A stretch of 64,000 nt of DNA from Bacteroidaceae bacterium (GCA_017525235.1 JAFXTC010000001.1:1-64000), one strand, 5' to 3'. Shown: positions 44,581 to 53,717, counted from the stretch's first letter. The notes: a model not told the origin generated them from the sequence alone. A program made the numbers and translations.

Positions 44581-45738
44581 AAGCGTATTCTCAATTATCT
44601 TACCCATCTGCCAAACACAGCGTACCTTCAACTTGTCGTCAAGTACAACAATGTCAGCATCCTTGCCACGGGAAAGCGTGCCCTTTCTTCCCTGAATACC
44701 CATGATGTGAGCAGGCGTATCGGTAATCATCTTGACAGCATCCTCGAGGGGTACATCGGCCTGCTGCACCATCGTGCGGATAAGGCGATCTGCTGTGGCA
44801 CATGAACCTGCAAGGGCTCCGCTACCAGTAAGCTTACATACACCGTCCTCGACATAGACACGAGAATCGTAAGCCTTGGTATCCTTGGGAGCAGCTGCAG
44901 GGGCAAGGGCATCTGTGATAAGAGCCATACGCTCTACACCCTTTACCTTATAGGCCATGCGCAAGATGGTAGGAGGAACATGGATTCCGTCGGCAACACA
45001 CTCTATGGTCATATCATCAATCAGATAAACACTCTCTACCGTACCTTCGTACTTGTAGCCCTGCTTGTTGTGGAAACCAGGCATGGCGTTATAGAAGTGG
45101 GTTACGTGAGTGAAACCTACCTCGAAGGCAGAACGGACATCGCTATACTCAGCATTGGTATGAGCAATACTGGGCAGGACACCCTTCTCGGCACAATACT
45201 TACCAAACTGCAGGGCACCGGGCAACTCGGGGGCAGCATCCCAGCGAGCAAGACAGTCGGAATGCTCCACTACGGGAATGTACTCGTTGGGGTCTGGGTT
45301 CTTCAACCATTCGGGCATCTGAGCTCCAGCCTTGTTGGGATTCAGGTAATGGCCCTCGAGATGCAGACCCATAATAGGACTGTCCTTCTCTTTCATGAGC
45401 TTATTACAGGTATCCACAGCCTTCTCTATCATAGGAACTGTGCTGCTGCTGAGTGTAGGGAAGATGCTGGTGGTTCCGTACTTGGAATGTGCCTTGACAG
45501 CGATGCGAAAGGCTTCCTCTGTTCCTTCCTGGAAATCAGCACCGCCACCACCATGCACATGCATCTCAATGAATCCGGGCACTACATACATACCCTTGAC
45601 ATCAATGAGCTCTGCCCCAATGACTGCCAAGTCGCAATTGGTCACCTCAAGTATTTTGCCGTCGCGCAGAATGACACTGCCATTCCTTAACCACCCTTGT
45701 GGAGTGAGTATGCGACCATTAATGATTTGAGTTAACAT
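44572..45738 (-). CDS. nagA: N-acetylglucosamine-6-phosphate deacetylase
   Basis: A 388-residue amidohydrolase-superfamily enzyme that converts GlcNAc-6-phosphate to GlcN-6-phosphate. Motifs include the metal-binding start P-G-F-I-E-M-H-V-H-G-G-G-G, the H-L-E-G-H-Y segment, the T-H-F-Y-N-A-M segment and the T-D-A-L-A-P catalytic aspartate strand. Length is normal. It starts 18 nt after glmM on the same strand. The pairing suggests a junction between amino-sugar salvage (NagA) and UDP-GlcNAc synthesis (GlmM). Confidence 0.95.
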   Translation of the reverse strand: MLTQIINGRILTPQGWLRNGSVILRDGKILEVTNCDLAVIGAELIDVKGMYVVPGFIEMHVHGGGGADFQEGTEEAFRIAVKAHSKYGTTSIFPTLSSSTVPMIEKAVDTCNKLMKEKDSPIMGLHLEGHYLNPNKAGAQMPEWLKNPDPNEYIPVVEHSDCLARWDAAPELPGALQFGKYCAEKGVLPSIAHTNAEYSDVRSAFEVGFTHVTHFYNAMPGFHNKQGYKYEGTVESVYLIDDMTIECVADGIHVPPTILRMAYKVKGVERMALITDALAPAAAPKDTKAYDSRVYVEDGVCKLTGSGALAGSCATADRLIRTMVQQADVPLEDAVKMITDTPAHIMGIQGRKGTLSRGKDADIVVLDDKLKVRCVWQMGKIIENTLFK

Positions 45739-45756
45739 AGGTTGTGTGTATTTGAG

Positions 45757-47142
45757 TTAGACCATACTGTATACTACATCCATTATCTTCTTGCCTATCT
45801 CGTCGGCAGCCTCCATCGTGCTGGCTTCGCTATAGACGCGGATAATAGGTTCGGTATTTGATTTGCGAAGATGCACCCACTTGTCGGGGAAGTCAATCTT
45901 CACACCGTCTATGTCGTTAACCTCCTCATTTTTGTAGAGCTCCTTCACCTTGGCCAAAATAGCATCAACATCTGTATCAGGAGTGAGGTCGATTCGATTC
46001 TTTGCAATGAAATAAGGAGGATAGGTAGCACGAAGTTCACTGGCCTTCATTCCCTTCTTTGCCATGTATGTAAGAATAAGGGCAATGCCTACCAAAGCAT
46101 CACGTCCGTAATGTGCAGCAGGATAGATAACTCCGCCATTGCCTTCACCACCGATAACTGCGCCTGTCTCCTTCATCTTGGTTACAACATTTACCTCGCC
46201 AACAGCTGCAGCATTGTACTCACAACCGTACTTGCGGGTTACATCGCGAAGGGCACGTGTACTGCTGAGGTTGCTTACAGTATTGCCTGGCGTATGCTGC
46301 AAGATATAATCGGCAACGGTTACAAGGGTATACTCTTCGCCGTACATGGTGCCGTCTTCGCAGAAAAGAGCCAAGCGGTCAACATCGGGGTCAACAACAA
46401 AGGCAATGTCGTGCCCACCCTTTTGCATAAGAGCCTTGATGTCTGAAAGATTCTTCTCAAGAGGCTCGGGGTTATGCTGGAAGTCGCCTGTAGGTTCTGT
46501 GAAAAGACCTGTTACGGTTTTTACGCCTAACTGCTCCAACAACTTTGGCAGGATAACACCACCAACACTGTTCACACTGTCGAAAGCCACGCGGAAGTTT
46601 GCTTTCTTGACTGCTTCAACATCCACAAGGTCAAGACCCAGAACCATATCAATGTGTTTCTGGTCGTAGGTGTTATCTTCGCGGTAGCTGCCAAGATGGT
46701 CTACATCGGCATACTCGAAGTCTTCTGCCTCAGCTATGCGAAGCACCTCGTTACCCTCTTCCTTGTTTAGGAACTCGCCCTTCTCGTTCAAGAGCTTCAA
46801 CGCATTCCACATACGGGGATTATGACTGGCTGTGATGATAATACCACCGCAAGCACCTTCCATAGTAACCGCAATCTCTGTGGTTGGAGTTGTTGCCAAC
46901 CCAATATTAACGACATCGAAGCCCATGCCCATAAGAGTACCACAGACAACATTCTTAACCATGGGACCTGAAATACGGGCGTCTCGGCCCACAACAATCT
47001 TATTGCTCTGTACCTTGGTAGTGCGACGAATCAGCGTAGCATAGGCTGATGTAAACTTAACAATATCAAGAGGATTCAGCGTATCTCCTGCCTTTCCTCC
47101 AATGGTTCCTCGGATTCCGGAAATGGATTTAATTAGTGTCAT
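45757..47142 (-). CDS. glmM: Phosphoglucosamine mutase
   Basis: A 461-residue alpha-D-phosphohexomutase. The active-site phosphoserine is Ser106 in T-A-S-H-N-P, the magnesium loop is D-P-D-V-D-R, the sugar-binding loop contains E-G-N-G-G-V, and the phosphate-binding loop is R-K-S-N-T-E-P. It is assigned to GlmM (GlcN-6-P to GlcN-1-P for peptidoglycan and LPS) rather than phosphomannomutase because of its length, the H-N-P-R-M-W-N-A-L-K-L context and the neighbouring nagA; some uncertainty remains. It begins 34 nt after the CotH-type gene, with no clear own promoter seen. Confidence 0.88.
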   Translation of the reverse strand: MTLIKSISGIRGTIGGKAGDTLNPLDIVKFTSAYATLIRRTTKVQSNKIVVGRDARISGPMVKNVVCGTLMGMGFDVVNIGLATTPTTEIAVTMEGACGGIIITASHNPRMWNALKLLNEKGEFLNKEEGNEVLRIAEAEDFEYADVDHLGSYREDNTYDQKHIDMVLGLDLVDVEAVKKANFRVAFDSVNSVGGVILPKLLEQLGVKTVTGLFTEPTGDFQHNPEPLEKNLSDIKALMQKGGHDIAFVVDPDVDRLALFCEDGTMYGEEYTLVTVADYILQHTPGNTVSNLSSTRALRDVTRKYGCEYNAAAVGEVNVVTKMKETGAVIGGEGNGGVIYPAAHYGRDALVGIALILTYMAKKGMKASELRATYPPYFIAKNRIDLTPDTDVDAILAKVKELYKNEEVNDIDGVKIDFPDKWVHLRKSNTEPIIRVYSEASTMEAADEIGKKIMDVVYSMV

Positions 47143-47176
47143 AACTTTATGTCGGTTTTATTATTAATGAATTATT

Positions 47177-50100
47177 TTATTTGACTAATACTTTTTTCCC
47201 ATTTACAATATATACACCCTTCTTTAGTTGAGAGTTGAAAGTTGAAAGTTGAGAGTTAATTCTTCTACCTGAAAGGTCATACACCTCGGCATCGGCAGGC
47301 AATGCATGAAGCGAAAGAACAGCAACCTCGGGATCTTCTATCACATGAACGTTTACGCTACCGGATATTCTGCTGCCGTCGGTGGCAGTTGCCGTAATAA
47401 CAGCATCTCCCATACTGCCAGATACTACATTCCCCTGCTGGTCGACAGAGGCTATGCTGGCATCTGAGGTTGACCATGTAAGTTCCTTGTTGGTAGCCAA
47501 AACGGGTAATACGGTGGGCGTAAGTGTTACCTGACTGCCTTGTATTATGTCGACATCAGGTTCCGAGAATACTATACTGCTAACATACGTCTTGGCAAAA
47601 GAAACAGTATATGTTGCATCATTAATCTGAGCATGCGACCCGTCGGGCGCTGCAACACGGATATTGCTCAGCGTAAAATCGGAAGCAGCCGAGAAGGTTG
47701 AATCGGCATCCATGACAAAATAAAATGCGACACCTGTCCGACCAGAAAGAGGTTCCTGCGTAGGTGAATAGGCAAGAATTCTGAGACCGTCTTTTGTTTG
47801 GCTTGTTCTTATGATATGCGATCCTGATCTTATAGAACCTAACTGAACCGATTCCTGTTTTGCAGAAAGCAAAGAACCGAAATTAAGATCTGCCTGCCAA
47901 GCTGTAGCCGTCTGGGCGGCTGAAAGCGTAACACTTACCTTTCGCGTTCCGCCTGCCTTTATGGTTGTGTTTGCCGCATAGAGACGAGCAGTAAAAAGTT
48001 CCTCGTGTTGCGGATTCTCATCGATGTAATTACGCAGCGCCACAATATCATAAACATCAATGACACCATCGTTGTTCATGTCAGCTAGCTTAAACGGGAA
48101 ACCCTCATCAACTGGATTAAGGATATAGTCTGCCATGGCTGCGATATCTGCTTCGTCAACCTTTTTGTCTTCGTTGACATCGCCCTTTATATTGAATTCA
48201 ATATAATAAGTTCCGTCTGCTGCCTTGAAAACTGTTCCATGGGTATTATCGAAAACAGGGTGCGTATCTGTGCCTATTGTCTGATACCAGTTAATGTCCT
48301 CGCTGGCTCCTCCGTTTAAGTTGTAGCACAACTCGCCACTTGTTACCTGTTCCATTGCGATAGCAGTAACCTGGTCTCCGAAAGTACTGTAACAATTTTC
48401 AAGCACAGTACTACCACGGACCATATCATGACCCCAGTCATACCCACTTACCGTTCCTATATTCCAACAATTCTGCATGATACCACCACCGCCTATCCAT
48501 CCACAGATAGAAGCACTCTCATTGCCACCAGAAATGGATCCTGTGTTATAACAGTCGGTAAGGAAGAACTCGCAGGAAGACCCCTTGTTGCAACCTATGA
48601 TACCAGCCGCATTCTGGGCAGAACCGGTTATATCTGCCTCGTTACCCACACAACTGACAGTAACAAGACCAGAGCCCGTGCTTACACCAATAACACCCAC
48701 AAAAGCACCTCCTGTGATTGAACTGCTGCCATCCAAAATAAGATTCTTAATGGTGGCACCTCCTGTAACAGTTCCGAAAACGCCAAAACCGTCACCACCC
48801 ACAATATTCATGTTCTTAATACGGAACTTTCTGCCGTCAAACGTTCCTTTGTAGGGTTTCGACTCAGTTCCAATAGGTGTGTACGACGAAGAAAACTGCG
48901 CCATATCAATATCTGCCGTAAGATAAGCGTCTGACCCATTTGCTCCGCTGTTAACTGCATTTGCGAAGGCCATCAGTTCCTCGGCATTGGAGATATAGTA
49001 GGTGCTGTCCTTATAAACCGGACCAGCCTGGTAGTTCAGATACTTATCAATCCAAGCTATACGTGCTGGGATGTAGTTACGCAAGACATCCACTTCTGCA
49101 TCAAAGGAACCGAGTGCCGAAACATTCTGGTGAACCCTGCTGTTTAGGATTGGCCAACGTATGAAATTAAGCTGTGCCGAAGCATCCATCGCCTGCGCCA
49201 TACTGTCGACGTACGCCACAAGTGTCGTAGCGTCGAGCCTCCCCTCTTTGCGATTGTCTGTCCAAATTTGCTTGAGTTGCTGGTCGGTGGCTTTGTCGTT
49301 GAGCACACGAGAGACAAATGACTTCATGTTACCTGCCGCACTTCCGCCCAGATACGCCCAATCGCTGCGACCATTGACGGGATAAATACGCTGGTCATTG
49401 TCGAAAGCAAGGTCAAAATCCCAACTTGGAGCAACATGGAACTGGGATTCTTCACGTTCTTTATACATATATGTGCTCCAGTAAGTATCCATGTTACCTG
49501 AGAACTCACCTATGATGAAGTGCTTGAGGAAGGATTCCGCATCAAGGTACTTGCGGTAGCCGCTCTCAGGATCGGTGTAGTTGCTGGAAAAGAGAGTAGA
49601 CTCCATCAAGTTGAAATAGCTATAGATGTAGTTGTGCTGCTGGGTGGTAATGTCATCATCGCCAGGATGTTTGATGGTGACCGGATTCCCGCGATTACTT
49701 TTGAACCAGCTTATCTCCTGGTTAGCATAGGCATCCACTTCAATAAGATAGCCGCCAGTAAGCTCGGGCTCTTCGTTATCCCAAGGCTCCATCTCGGTGA
49801 CAGGGACACGATTCTTATCCACTGATATCTGATCACAGAGTTGGTAACAACCCTTGTACTCGCCGTTCATGATAACATCCACAGGTTGGCAGTAAGGCGT
49901 ATAAAGGGCATTCAGTCGCTTGCTTATTTCAAAAGCTAAGCAGTTACGCATAAGCGTCTTGTCGCCATAGTTATTAATAAGAGTCCATTTCTTTGCCTTT
50001 GAAGGACTTTCCTGCGGCGACCCTTTAAGCATGTAATGACTCTTACCATCATTAAACTTTATGCGCCAAGGCTTCTTGGGAAAACCCCAAGAGGCATTGC

Positions 50101-50782
50101 CACGGCCTCGGGCTGTAATTGGATATTCCTGAATGCGGGTGCCGCCGTCGTAAGTAATTGTAATGAACGATGGCATCTCCGTAACTTTATCTTTTGGGTC
50201 ATAACCTGCTTCGGTATGAATGCTTACCGTTGGAAGGTCTGTTATCTGATACCAAACGGAATCTTTTCCCTCGCCCTCGTAGCCATAGAACTCCAATTCA
50301 GCAATGTTACAACGTGCATCATTAGGACCGACATAACGGACATAACGGAAACCACGTGTTACAGGAACGTCTGCATAGTCCATCACTTTGGCTGTTCCTG
50401 TACTCGGAATAAGATAAAGAGGAACGGCATCAAGGAAGTCGGGACTGTTGCTGCCTTCAAAAAGACCCAGTTGAACACGTGATGTCTGAGAGGTGCGAGG
50501 ACTCCATCCTACTTTTGTGATGACATGAGCTGTTCCCAAATCCAGTCCTACCCATGTTCGTGAACGGTCCATCGAAGCGTAAAATGTATCGTAATTGCCA
50601 TCGAAAGCATGAGCAGGAGTGTTGACCGTTGAACTTGATTTGTTTGTGTCGTAGTCAATATTGGGTGAGCCGATGGGTGTTCCTGAAAGTTTTTCCCCTA
50701 TCTGCTGGCCATACACATTTATAGCGGAGTAAAACAGAAATAGGAGAACTGATAAAATCTGATATATCTTGAGTTTTTGCAT
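47177..50782 (-). CDS. CotH-type surface protein with GLUG, dockerin, cohesin-like and Ig-like modules, T9SS tail
   Basis: About 1201 residues from the ATG at 50782; the longer frame needs a TTG only a couple of nucleotides from the predicted transcript start. Signal peptide, then an F5/8 type C domain (about 30-150) and a CotH-like domain (about 165-570, with R-G-R-G-N-A-S-W, K-K-W-T-L-I-N-N-Y-G-D-K-T-L-M-R-N and V-A-P-S-W-D-F-D-L-A-F). GLUG-like repeats (about 620-830), a dockerin-like pair (about 865-930, D-V-N-E-D-K-K-V-D-E-A-D and D-M-N-N-D-G-V-I-D-V-Y-D), a cohesin-like beta-domain (about 930-1055) and a Big_2 domain (about 1060-1140) follow. The sorting tail has a heptanucleotide-encoded linker. 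It is a paralogue of the protein at 24014-27181. Its biochemical function is unproven. Confidence 0.85.
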   Translation of the reverse strand: MQKLKIYQILSVLLFLFYSAINVYGQQIGEKLSGTPIGSPNIDYDTNKSSSTVNTPAHAFDGNYDTFYASMDRSRTWVGLDLGTAHVITKVGWSPRTSQTSRVQLGLFEGSNSPDFLDAVPLYLIPSTGTAKVMDYADVPVTRGFRYVRYVGPNDARCNIAELEFYGYEGEGKDSVWYQITDLPTVSIHTEAGYDPKDKVTEMPSFITITYDGGTRIQEYPITARGRGNASWGFPKKPWRIKFNDGKSHYMLKGSPQESPSKAKKWTLINNYGDKTLMRNCLAFEISKRLNALYTPYCQPVDVIMNGEYKGCYQLCDQISVDKNRVPVTEMEPWDNEEPELTGGYLIEVDAYANQEISWFKSNRGNPVTIKHPGDDDITTQQHNYIYSYFNLMESTLFSSNYTDPESGYRKYLDAESFLKHFIIGEFSGNMDTYWSTYMYKEREESQFHVAPSWDFDLAFDNDQRIYPVNGRSDWAYLGGSAAGNMKSFVSRVLNDKATDQQLKQIWTDNRKEGRLDATTLVAYVDSMAQAMDASAQLNFIRWPILNSRVHQNVSALGSFDAEVDVLRNYIPARIAWIDKYLNYQAGPVYKDSTYYISNAEELMAFANAVNSGANGSDAYLTADIDMAQFSSSYTPIGTESKPYKGTFDGRKFRIKNMNIVGGDGFGVFGTVTGGATIKNLILDGSSSITGGAFVGVIGVSTGSGLVTVSCVGNEADITGSAQNAAGIIGCNKGSSCEFFLTDCYNTGSISGGNESASICGWIGGGGIMQNCWNIGTVSGYDWGHDMVRGSTVLENCYSTFGDQVTAIAMEQVTSGELCYNLNGGASEDINWYQTIGTDTHPVFDNTHGTVFKAADGTYYIEFNIKGDVNEDKKVDEADIAAMADYILNPVDEGFPFKLADMNNDGVIDVYDIVALRNYIDENPQHEELFTARLYAANTTIKAGGTRKVSVTLSAAQTATAWQADLNFGSLLSAKQESVQLGSIRSGSHIIRTSQTKDGLRILAYSPTQEPLSGRTGVAFYFVMDADSTFSAASDFTLSNIRVAAPDGSHAQINDATYTVSFAKTYVSSIVFSEPDVDIIQGSQVTLTPTVLPVLATNKELTWSTSDASIASVDQQGNVVSGSMGDAVITATATDGSRISGSVNVHVIEDPEVAVLSLHALPADAEVYDLSGRRINSQLSTFNSQLKKGVYIVNGKKVLVK
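47226..47257. repeat. In-frame 7-bp-period tract in the sorting tail of the CotH-type gene
   Basis: AGTTGAG, AGTTGAA, AGTTGAA, AGTTGAG, AGTT encode N-S-Q-L-S-T-F-N-S-Q-L, directly before K-K-G-V-Y-I-V-N-G-K-K. It has the same position and nearly the same peptide as the GH43 tract at 39112-39145. Confidence 0.75.
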
Positions 50783-50811
50783 TTTAACCTTGATTTTTTT
50801 CAATCAAAGGG

Positions 50812-50819
50812 CAAAAATA
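50812..50819 (-). promoter_or_regulatory. -7 element for the second CotH-type gene
   Basis: Minus-strand TATTTTTG fits TAnnTTTG; no good -33 box. Its position makes the ATG at 50782 (leader about 23 nt) the likely start. Confidence 0.45.
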
Positions 50820-50857
50820 GACAAAAAATCTTTATGGCGGAAATAAATAACTATTTA

Positions 50858-50889
50858 TTTGCCATTGAATGCAAAAAGATGTAACTTTG
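50858..50889 (+). promoter_or_regulatory. Promoter for the CobW-type gene
   Basis: TTTG (50858-50861), 20 bp, TAACTTTG (50882-50889); about 19 nt leader to the ATG at 50915. Confidence 0.65.
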
Positions 50890-50914
50890 CATTCCAAAAA
50901 TAAATTTCATACAG

Positions 50915-52213
50915 ATGAACAAGTACGATATTCCCGTCTTGCTGCTTACAGGATATCTGGGCAGTGGTAAGACAACTTTATTAAACCGAATCCTTTCGAA
51001 CGAAAAAGGTATACGCTTTGCTGTTATTGTCAACGATATTGGCGAAGTGAACATTGATGCTGATCTAATTCAAAAAGGCGGCATTGTTAATCAGGCAGAC
51101 GACAGCCTAGTGGCACTACAAAACGGATGTATCTGCTGTACGCTTAAAATGGACTTGGTTCAGCAACTGCACGACATTATTGCCATGAAGCGTTTTGACT
51201 ACATCGTTATTGAAGCCAGTGGTATCTGTGAACCAGCTCCTATAGCCCAAACCATTTGCTCCATTCCTTCGATGGCACCAGAAGTAACAAAAAATGGTGT
51301 CCCCCTACTCGATTGCATCGTTACCGTTGTTGATGCACTACGAATGAAGGACGAATTTGCCAATGGAAATGATTTAATGAAACAGAATCTCGAAGAGGAT
51401 GACATAGAGAACCTTGTTATTCAACAGATAGAGTTCTGCAACATTATCCTGCTAAACAAAGCGGCAGAGGTGGAGCCTCACGAACTGGAACGCACCAAGC
51501 AAATCCTACGTGCCATACAGCCAAAAGCAGAAATCATAGAATGCAACTATGGCGATGTGGAGCTGAATAAAATTCTTAATACCAACCTGTTCGATTTTGA
51601 AAAGGTTGCTACATCTGCCGCCTGGATTAATGAAATAGAAAATCATCATCCAGACGAAGAGGAAGAAGAACATCATCATCACGACGAACACCATCATGAA
51701 GAGAATCATGAACATCATCATCACAACAACGATGATGACGATGACGAAGAGGTTTGTCCTGAATGCGGACACCATCATCACCATGATGAACACTGCCATT
51801 GTGGCTGTCACCATCATCATGACGGAGAAGGCGAAGCAGAGGAATACGGCATCGGCACTTATGTTTATTATCGCCGACAACCACTTCGCTTAACGGAGTT
51901 CGATCACTTTGTCGCTCGTCTTTGGCCAAAGAACATCATCAGAGCCAAAGGCATTTGCTACTTTAAAGGCGAAGAAGACATCTGCTACGTGTTCGAACAG
52001 GCAGGTAAGCAAGTCAAACTTCAGAATGCAGGACAATGGTATGCTACCATGCCCAAGTATGAACTTGAAGCTTTCATGCAACGGAATGAAGGCCTGCGTC
52101 GCGACTGGGATGAGCAATATGGCGACCGCATGCAGAAACTGGTTTTCATAGGCCAGCATCTCGACCGCGAAGCTATTGCCACCCTTTTGGATGCTTGTCT
52201 GGTAAAAGAGTAA
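50915..52213 (+). CDS. CobW/ZNG1-family GTP-dependent metallochaperone with long His/Asp-rich insert
   Basis: A 432-residue G3E-family GTPase. The P-loop G-Y-L-G-S-G-K-T-T has Lys19, the metal-relay motif C-I-C-C is at 72-75, and a guanine-specificity motif L-N-K-A follows near 185. Residues about 244-310 are an insert of His, Glu, Asp and Cys, including C-P-E-C-G and C-H-C-G-C, between the GTPase core and the C-terminal CobW domain (about 315-430). Histidine-rich loops in this family bind zinc or other divalent metals for delivery to client enzymes. The client and metal are unknown here. It is convergent with the partition gene at 52225-52596. Confidence 0.9.
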   Translation: MNKYDIPVLLLTGYLGSGKTTLLNRILSNEKGIRFAVIVNDIGEVNIDADLIQKGGIVNQADDSLVALQNGCICCTLKMDLVQQLHDIIAMKRFDYIVIEASGICEPAPIAQTICSIPSMAPEVTKNGVPLLDCIVTVVDALRMKDEFANGNDLMKQNLEEDDIENLVIQQIEFCNIILLNKAAEVEPHELERTKQILRAIQPKAEIIECNYGDVELNKILNTNLFDFEKVATSAAWINEIENHHPDEEEEEHHHHDEHHHEENHEHHHHNNDDDDDEEVCPECGHHHHHDEHCHCGCHHHHDGEGEAEEYGIGTYVYYRRQPLRLTEFDHFVARLWPKNIIRAKGICYFKGEEDICYVFEQAGKQVKLQNAGQWYATMPKYELEAFMQRNEGLRRDWDEQYGDRMQKLVFIGQHLDREAIATLLDACLVKE

Positions 52214-52224
52214 AAGCTACTACC

Positions 52225-52596
52225 CTACACCCACTCATATATGGAGTTCTCGTACTCGGCCAACTGTGTTAGCGCATCCTGGTCGAGTCCAACTCCCTCA
52301 TGATAGTGTTGCTGCAAAAACTGATGTAAGGCTGCCCTCACAACGTTTTGCTTCTCAAACTTGTTGCGGAATGCAATATAATCAAGCGCATTCCTATCTT
52401 CCTCAGAAGTGAAGAACGAGAAACCTCCCACTTTCTGAATCTTACAAACGCGCTTTAACGCCTTTGGTGTTGGAGTTTCCTGCACAATCTGTGTGCGTAC
52501 TGCCTCATTGGTAGCCAGGGGAACTGGTTGTACAAAGTTACGGCTGGCATCTTTTGCTACCTGTGCGATAGGTAGACTTCCTTTCTTAATAGCCAT
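52225..52596 (-). CDS. Ribbon-helix-helix protein, probable ParA partner (ParB-like)
   Basis: A 123-residue protein. Residues 58-63 (F-S-F-F-T-S) form a likely beta-strand, followed by two helices (about 65-80 and 82-96), the pattern of a ribbon-helix-helix DNA-binding domain. The first 50 residues are flexible and basic/proline-rich, typical of an N-terminal arm that stimulates a ParA ATPase. It starts 74 nt downstream of parA on the same strand, and the spacer holds repeats that resemble those upstream of parA. The centromere-binding and repressor role is inferred from this layout and from small-RHH partition systems; there is no direct proof of function. Confidence 0.72.
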   Translation of the reverse strand: MAIKKGSLPIAQVAKDASRNFVQPVPLATNEAVRTQIVQETPTPKALKRVCKIQKVGGFSFFTSEEDRNALDYIAFRNKFEKQNVVRAALHQFLQQHYHEGVGLDQDALTQLAEYENSIYEWV

Positions 52597-52608
52597 ATAT
52601 GTAAGAGT

Positions 52609-52660
52609 TTGAATATTTGCAAATATTTACGTATACAAGTACACCTATATTTGAATACCT
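52609..52660. repeat. Roughly 10-bp-phased repeats between parA and the RHH gene
   Basis: Decamer-like blocks follow each other: GAATATTTGC, AAATATTTAC, GTATACAAGT, ACACCTATAT, TTGAATACC. About 30 of 38 bases align with the array upstream of parA at 53626-53675. This is a candidate centromere (parS) or operator for the RHH protein. Confidence 0.6.
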
Positions 52661-52670
52661 TTTTTGTTTG

Positions 52671-53558
52671 TTATGCTTCTCTTTCTTTTGTAAAACGCTG
52701 GAAGGCAGCGTTTGCTATCTGTCCCCACTTAACTGGAGTCCATGTCTTGGGGCGAGCTTTCCTGCCAATCAGATATTCGGCAACTCTCATGTAGTCATCA
52801 GCTGCGGTACAATCAGGACTGTACTCATAGAGCGACATCTCGTAGGCAACGCTCTCTGTACATCTTACACATTCTCTGACATAAACTGGGAAAAGAGGAG
52901 CCTTTACTTCCTCTTCGTTACTGTAATATGCCTTCACTTCTTTACTGATGGCTTTTTGGGCATTCCACCTCACCAATAAGTAACCCATAATAGAAACCGG
53001 ACAATGCAGCTGAGTTCTTACCTTCTCAATATAGTCAAGTAATCTGGGCAAACCTTGCAAACTATAAATACCAGCCTCGGTAGGAACTATCACAAAATCA
53101 CTGGCAACAAGTGCGTTAGTGTTCATAAGTGTCTCACCTCCTGGAGCACAATCTATGAAGATATAATCATACATGTTCCTAATCTTCGCACCTGACTCCG
53201 GGTCAACTGTATCAAGGAAGTTGCTCAACCTGTGTTCACGATTATACATCAACTGCAATTCTGCATTAATATTACTCATACTATGACTTCCCGGAACGTA
53301 GTCCAAACCATCATATCTGGTATAAATGGGGAGCGAACGCATTTCCCCTGGTTTAAAGTCATGAAGCCAATCATAAATGGTTGTTTCAGCCTCAAGATGA
53401 ACAGTTTTGTCAACAGTATCTGTCAGATTACACTGGGGATCTGTGTCAATAAGTAGGACCTTCTTGCCTAAAAGCCATAAAGCAAAACCAAGATTTACAC
53501 ATGAGGTTGTCTTAGCACAACCGCCCTTATCGTGTAAAAAAGAAATAACTTGCGACAT
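52671..53558 (-). CDS. parA: ParA-family partition ATPase
   Basis: A 295-residue Walker-type ATPase. The deviant Walker A box K-G-G-C-A-K-T-T is at residues 11-18, followed by the L-L-I-D-T-D-P-Q-C-N switch region and the Walker B-like Y-I-F-I-D-C-A-P-G. There is no N-terminal helix-turn-helix, so it is the small ParA type that normally works with a small RHH partner. It is divergent from the repeat-rich origin and rep gene, and its promoter is directly abutted by phased repeats. It would segregate the replicon encoded by rep at 54677-56140. Confidence 0.92.
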   Translation of the reverse strand: MSQVISFLHDKGGCAKTTSCVNLGFALWLLGKKVLLIDTDPQCNLTDTVDKTVHLEAETTIYDWLHDFKPGEMRSLPIYTRYDGLDYVPGSHSMSNINAELQLMYNREHRLSNFLDTVDPESGAKIRNMYDYIFIDCAPGGETLMNTNALVASDFVIVPTEAGIYSLQGLPRLLDYIEKVRTQLHCPVSIMGYLLVRWNAQKAISKEVKAYYSNEEEVKAPLFPVYVRECVRCTESVAYEMSLYEYSPDCTAADDYMRVAEYLIGRKARPKTWTPVKWGQIANAAFQRFTKEREA

Positions 53559-53593
53559 ACGATGAATTGGTTGTTAATTATAAATTCTGCGGG

Positions 53594-53624
53594 CAAATTT
53601 ATACTTTTATTCTGTAAACACAAA
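53594..53624 (-). promoter_or_regulatory. Promoter for parA
   Basis: Minus-strand TAAATTTG (53594-53601) with TTTG (53621-53624) at 19 bp. The phased repeats begin 2 bp upstream of the -33 box, which would suit autoregulation by the partition protein. Confidence 0.6.
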
Positions 53625-53625
53625 G

Positions 53626-53675
53626 AAATATTCAAATATTTTGAAATATTTAAGTATAAAAGTACTCAAATCTCT
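53626..53675. repeat. Phased repeats upstream of the parA promoter
   Basis: The blocks AAATATTTTG, AAATATTTAA, GTATAAAAGT, ACTCAAATCT start at 53634 and match the array between parA and the RHH gene block for block. Candidate parS/operator copy. Confidence 0.6.
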
Positions 53676-53717
53676 ATATATACACATTCATTTAAGGAAT
53701 AATCGTGAAAAACACAT

